57,121 nt of DNA. Source: Lactarius indigo. Its lineage: Eukaryota > Basidiomycota > Agaricomycetes > Russulales > Russulaceae. A program made the position numbers and the translations under genes. The stretch covers positions 1 through 57,121 of the forward strand of contig JAFKAC010000221.1 in NCBI GenBank assembly GCA_025766275.1, read 5' to 3'. This document shows positions 53,877 through 57,121 of the stretch, one piece after another. A model generated the notes under the pieces. That model was not told the origin of the DNA, searched no databases, and saw nothing but the letters and a program-made list of their open reading frames with translations. Positions within the stretch are counted from its first letter, which is position 1. Every line of letters begins with the position of its first letter.

Positions 53877-54461
53877 TGTTGCATTTCAGCATGCTCAACC
53901 CAGCTGACTTGAACCCCCCATCAAAACAATACCACTGCAGTAATGGGTGGCCATGCAAGACTCCATCTCTGTTTACATTTCGTCTCAAACACCTCCAGAT
54001 CCATACAGGTATTGCACCCCTCTTCACTCCATTTTCAGCTTCACTTTAATGCTTAATCAACTCCTGTTTCATGCCTTACATAGCCTGTGTGTCTTTGTGA
54101 TTCTTTACTTTACCTTACCTCTATTATCTCTAAAAACATAGCTAAATTGTATAAAAAAGTGTTTGTATGTACTTGAATGATTATCCAGCTCTCTTCCTAT
54201 CATGCCTCTTGTGTGCCTCTAAATCCCTCTCCAAAGCAAAACTCCCTTTATCTTGTCCATCTTTACTTGTCTTTGTCCTCTTCAACTTCACACTTTTCTC
54301 ATTACCAATTGAACTGGCCCTTCAGAACATATCACCTGACTGGCCCACTTAGCTGGATCACCCTTACCACCCAACCTTTACACCATTCTGAACCTAAGAG
54401 AACATGTTCAAACAAGGGGGTGGCAGAATGGGATTCCCACACTGGGGGTTGGGTAGGGAGG
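53877..54461 (+). repeat. 3' LTR of Copia-1 (right end uncertain)
   Basis: Begins TGTTGCATTTCAGC after the polypurine tract. No partner LTR is in the window, so its end is not fixed; Copia-2 starts at 54462. It holds no gene; only short frames are present. Confidence 0.5.
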
Positions 54462-54717
54462 TGTTAAAATACGACCTATAAAGGCCCTTGAGTCACAGAG
54501 GACACAAGGGGACTGCAGAGGATGATATAAGACTATATTGATCAAAGTAAAACTAGTTACTCACCTGCAGAGGAGGATATAAGACTACAGCCATATTTTC
54601 CGTCCTCTGCAGGATATATCAACCTGACTAAGCATATCTAAATAAGGTAACTCGACTTAAGAGCAATGTACAGTCACAGAATAGGTGAAAACAGCGATGC
54701 TTTAGCCACAAATAACA
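54462..54717 (-). repeat. 3' LTR of Copia-2, long form
   Basis: 256 bp. On the minus strand TGTTATTTGTGGC...GTATTTTAACA. A TATATC box (54618, minus) lies 31 nt before a 23-nt block (54587-54565) that is repeated at 54535-54513. The 52 nt between the end of the first block and the end of the second start GTGAGT and end TGCAG, and are absent from the short-form LTR. Confidence 0.9.
54513..54564 (-). other. Intron-like segment in the Copia-2 LTR
   Basis: 52 nt, GTGAGTAACTAG...CTCTGCAG on the minus strand, bounded by CTGCAG before and TCCCCTTG after. The short-form LTR at 50703 reads CTGCAG directly joined to TCCCCTTG. This is what precise removal of an intron would give. Confidence 0.5.
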
Positions 54718-54748
54718 CTCCCCCATGAATGTGCAGTGCTCTAAGTTC

Positions 54749-57121
54749 CTAACTGAATAATCCAAGCATCTTAGCACACTTCTCAACCTTGAATCGGTCA
54801 AGAGCCTTTGTCAAGATGTCAGCAGCCATCTCCTGTGTTGTCACAAAGCTGGGACTGATTACACCATCTTGAACAGCATCCCTCAGCCAAAATAGGCGAA
54901 GAGAAAGATGCTTCATCTTGCTATGATGCTCTGGGTTCTTGCTCACTGCAATGGCTGATTGATTGTCCATCTTCAGCAGTGAGGGACCAAGATCTTGTAG
55001 CCAAGTTCCCCCATGAATGGCGCATCCAGAGGATCTCCTTGCCTGCCTCAACAGCAGAGATGTGCTCTGCTTCAGTTGTGACAAGGCAACCAAGGGCTGC
55101 AACTTGGAGCTCCAAGACACCGCTCCAGAGCCAATCTTGACCACATATCCCCCAGTTGACTTGCCATTGTCCAGGTTTCCACCATGATCAGCATCTGAGT
55201 AAGTGATGAATGGCTCAGGCAAAGTGGAGGGCTTGTAGACAAGCTTGTAGTCAATTGTACCCTTCAAATAGCAAAGCACATGCTTGGCTGCTTGCCAATG
55301 AGCTGGGCCAGGGTTGGAGTTGAATCTGGCAAGCACTCTGGCAGCATAGGCGATGTCAGGCCTTGTGGTGACTGCCAGATACATCAGGCATCCTACAACA
55401 GAGATGTAGGGTATTGACGCATTTCTGAGGCTTCTGCATCATTCTGGGGATACATGGAGGTGGAAGACATGTCCCAGGGTTGAGAGGAGTGGAGACAGGC
55501 CTGGAATCGCTCAGACCATGCTCCTGAAGCAGATTGGAGATGTACTGGCTCTGGGAGATGGAAAGGCAACGATTGGGATCTCTGTGGATTTCTAGGCCAA
55601 GTAATGGGTGGTAGGGCCAAGATCTCGAAGTTTGAAGTGACTAGGAGCTCTTGGACAATTGAATCAATCTTGGCTCCATCCTTGCAGGCAAGCGTGATAT
55701 CATCGACAAACACAGGCATTAGGATCCTGACATCATCCCTGAGGTAGATGTACAGCCCATGGTCAGATTGGACGCGATTGAAGCCCATAGAAGTGAGCAC
55801 AGGTGAAGGGTCTTGTGTCACACCCTGCCTGCTTGCTTCAAGCCATATAACGACTTCCTCAGCTTGCAGACAAAATCCCTCAGGCTGCAGCATGTAGATC
55901 TCTTCCTCCAGAGTGCCATTGAGATAAGCATGAGAGATGTCAATGGAGCGAAGTTCAAGGTCTTCAATGGCTGACAAGGCAAGGACAATGCGAATGGTGG
56001 AATAGCGAACTGTGGAGCAAATGTCTCTTTGAAATCAAAGCCAGGACGCTGAGAATAGCCCTTGGCCACCAATCTGGCCTTGTACCGGTCCAGGGAGCCA
56101 TCAGCATTGTGCTTCCTTCATGAACCATCTGGAGCCAATTGCATGCTTCCCAGGTGGCAATTTGACAATCTCCCAAGTGCCATTGAGTCTGTGAGCCTCC
56201 ATCTCTTCCTCACAAGCTTATGCCACAGATCTGCATCAGAGCACGCTGGGACTGACTGTAGGATGTGGGCTCAGCTGTGGATGCTGCACCAGCCTGGATG
56301 ATGTCAAGGGGATCATCAGAGTCATCATCTTCATCTGAGAGACTATTGCTGGTGTGGGCTCCCTTGGCTGCTTGTAGCGATCTGGGACAGCCCATTGCTC
56401 TGGCAGCCACTCATCTCTGGGACGTCTGGAGCGCTGGGGACGAGAGGGAGGAGGAGGAGGATGAGGGAGACAAGCTGGAGGCGTTGAAGGTGATGGAGAT
56501 GGAGGAAGTGAATGATAAATGGACTGAGGTGTCTGTGAGTGAAGAGGGGCTGGAGCAACGCTTGGAGGCGAAATGGGAGGAACAGAGGGCAGATCAGAGT
56601 CAGTGGACCCATCTCCCCCATGAACTGGCATCTGTGACTCAAATGGAGCGTCCAGATGTCATCTGAGAAGTCTGGGAGCGAAATGGAAGCAGGAGGTGTG
56701 TCAAGAAGGGAATCAGGACGAGGGGGAGGCAGGTGGGGTACAGAGTGAGTCTGGAGCATGAAAAAGTTCATCAAAGTCAGCCCTCTCTGAGATGAGCACC
56801 TTCTTGGTCAAAGGATTGTAGAACTTCCATCCCTTGTATCCTGAGGTATCCAATGAATACACACTTCTCCATGTGCGATCCAAGGCTGCCAAGTGGTCGC
56901 TTATCTCTCTGGATCAGCACATAAGCAGTACAGCCCCATACACGAAGCCTAGACAGATCTGGCTTGCTCCCAATGAATGCCTCATGAGGTGTGCTGCCTG
57001 GGACCACTGAGGTGACCAGTTTGTTGCTAGTGTGAATGAAAGCGGCCAGAGCTTCGCCCCAGAAGGCTGTGGGCATCCCAGACTCATGCAGCATCGAAAT
57101 AACCCTTCCTCTATCGTCCTG
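54749..57121 (-). pseudogene. pol: Copia-2 pol: integrase C-terminus, RT, RNase H (decayed, partial)
   Basis: Integrase end near the window edge: MLHESGMPTAFWGEALAAFI, STPHEAFIGSKPDLSRLRVW, GCTAYVLIQRDKR, HMEKCVFIGY. A Pro/Ser-rich linker (about 56240-56630) follows, then [42 protein letters not shown] (first catalytic Asp kept), [26 protein letters not shown] (catalytic DD). RNase H to the end: MYLAVTTRPDIAYAARVLAR, WQAAKHVLCYLKGTIDYKLV, YSDADHGGNLDNGKSTGGYV, MDNQSAIAVSKNPEHHSKMK and DILTKALDRFKVEKCAKMLG, stop at 54749-54751. Frame changes near 55390, 55820, 56080 and 56780 break it. Confidence 0.88.

Larger units (their letters stand above)
50601..54461 (+). mobile_element. Ty1/Copia element Copia-1, 5'-truncated
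   Basis: Plus-strand Copia element that starts inside the pre-integrase domain at a C-rich junction (about 50600). It continues through integrase, RT and RNase H to a polypurine tract and the start of a 3' LTR (53877). Gag, protease and the 5' LTR are missing. A 204-bp solo LTR of another Copia family sits in it (50703-50906), and Copia-2 begins at 54462, possibly inside its 3' LTR. Confidence 0.85.
54462..57121 (-). mobile_element. Ty1/Copia element Copia-2 (runs off the window)
   Basis: Minus-strand Copia element: 3' LTR (54462-54717), polypurine tract (CATGGGGGAG, minus strand, 54718-54727), then RNase H, RT and the C-terminal half of integrase reaching the window edge. A distinct family from Copia-1; its short-form solo LTR lies at 50703-50906. 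The left flank is GGAGG; the other TSD copy is outside. Confidence 0.9.

Overview
The window looks like repeat-rich heterochromatin from a basidiomycete fungus, probably an agaricomycete. The signs are 46-54 nt GT-AG introns, chromodomain Ty3/Gypsy elements, a Tnp2/Plavaka-like transposase relic, a hAT gene and Copia elements, with coding decay dominated by CpG to TpG/CpA change. No intact host gene was recognised. Almost everything is a transposable element inserted in another one. Nearly every insertion with both ends in the window has a perfect 5-bp target-site duplication (TSD), so boundaries and order can be read directly.

Left part (1-14339). A hAT transposase gene (+) runs from before base 1 to 8967. 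Its last small intron holds a complete 7.7-kb Gypsy element (family A, copy 1; 934-8607, minus strand, TSD TGTAG). A G-rich low-complexity tract and a likely hAT 3' terminus (about 10349) follow. Next come a decayed Tnp2/Plavaka-type transposase (10382-12442) and unrecognised sequence.

Centre (14340-41286). This is one nest of family B Gypsy elements. B1 (minus, 14340-41286, TSD TGGTC) is interrupted in its third ORF by B2 (plus, 16082-35041, TSD AGTAG). B2 carries solo LTR F (22011-22785, TSD TCCCC) and B3 (minus, 24160-34423, TSD TTGAG). B3 carries three related solo LTRs (S1 26265-26866, S2 27294-27852, S3 30603-31770), and S3 is itself split by a fourth (S4 31006-31605). Nesting is five deep: S4 in S3 in B3 in B2 in B1.

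Right part (41287-57121). The sequence interrupted by B1 resumes, with unrecognised decayed exons and a WD40-like pseudogene (43379-44562). Then come a truncated family A Gypsy copy (A2, 46918-50085) with an intact integrase/chromodomain ORF, a tRNA-like box pair, a 5'-truncated Copia element (plus) with a 204-bp solo LTR (TSD CATTA), and a second Copia element (minus) running off the window.

Common themes. (1) Gypsy families A and B encode Gag and Pol with pol in the -1 frame, Pol ending in a chromodomain. They then carry an extra ORF (ORF3, about 380-500 codons) between pol and the polypurine tract; in family B it ends in three zinc-knuckle motifs. (2) Both families show an 11-nt match between the predicted RNA 5' end and the primer-binding site, the arrangement of Tf1-type self-priming. 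(3) In three other LTR families, a 52-68 nt segment with GT...AG ends lies just after the predicted transcription start and ends in a copy of the start block, and sister LTRs lack it exactly. (4) LTR divergence and stop codons are dominated by CpG deamination.
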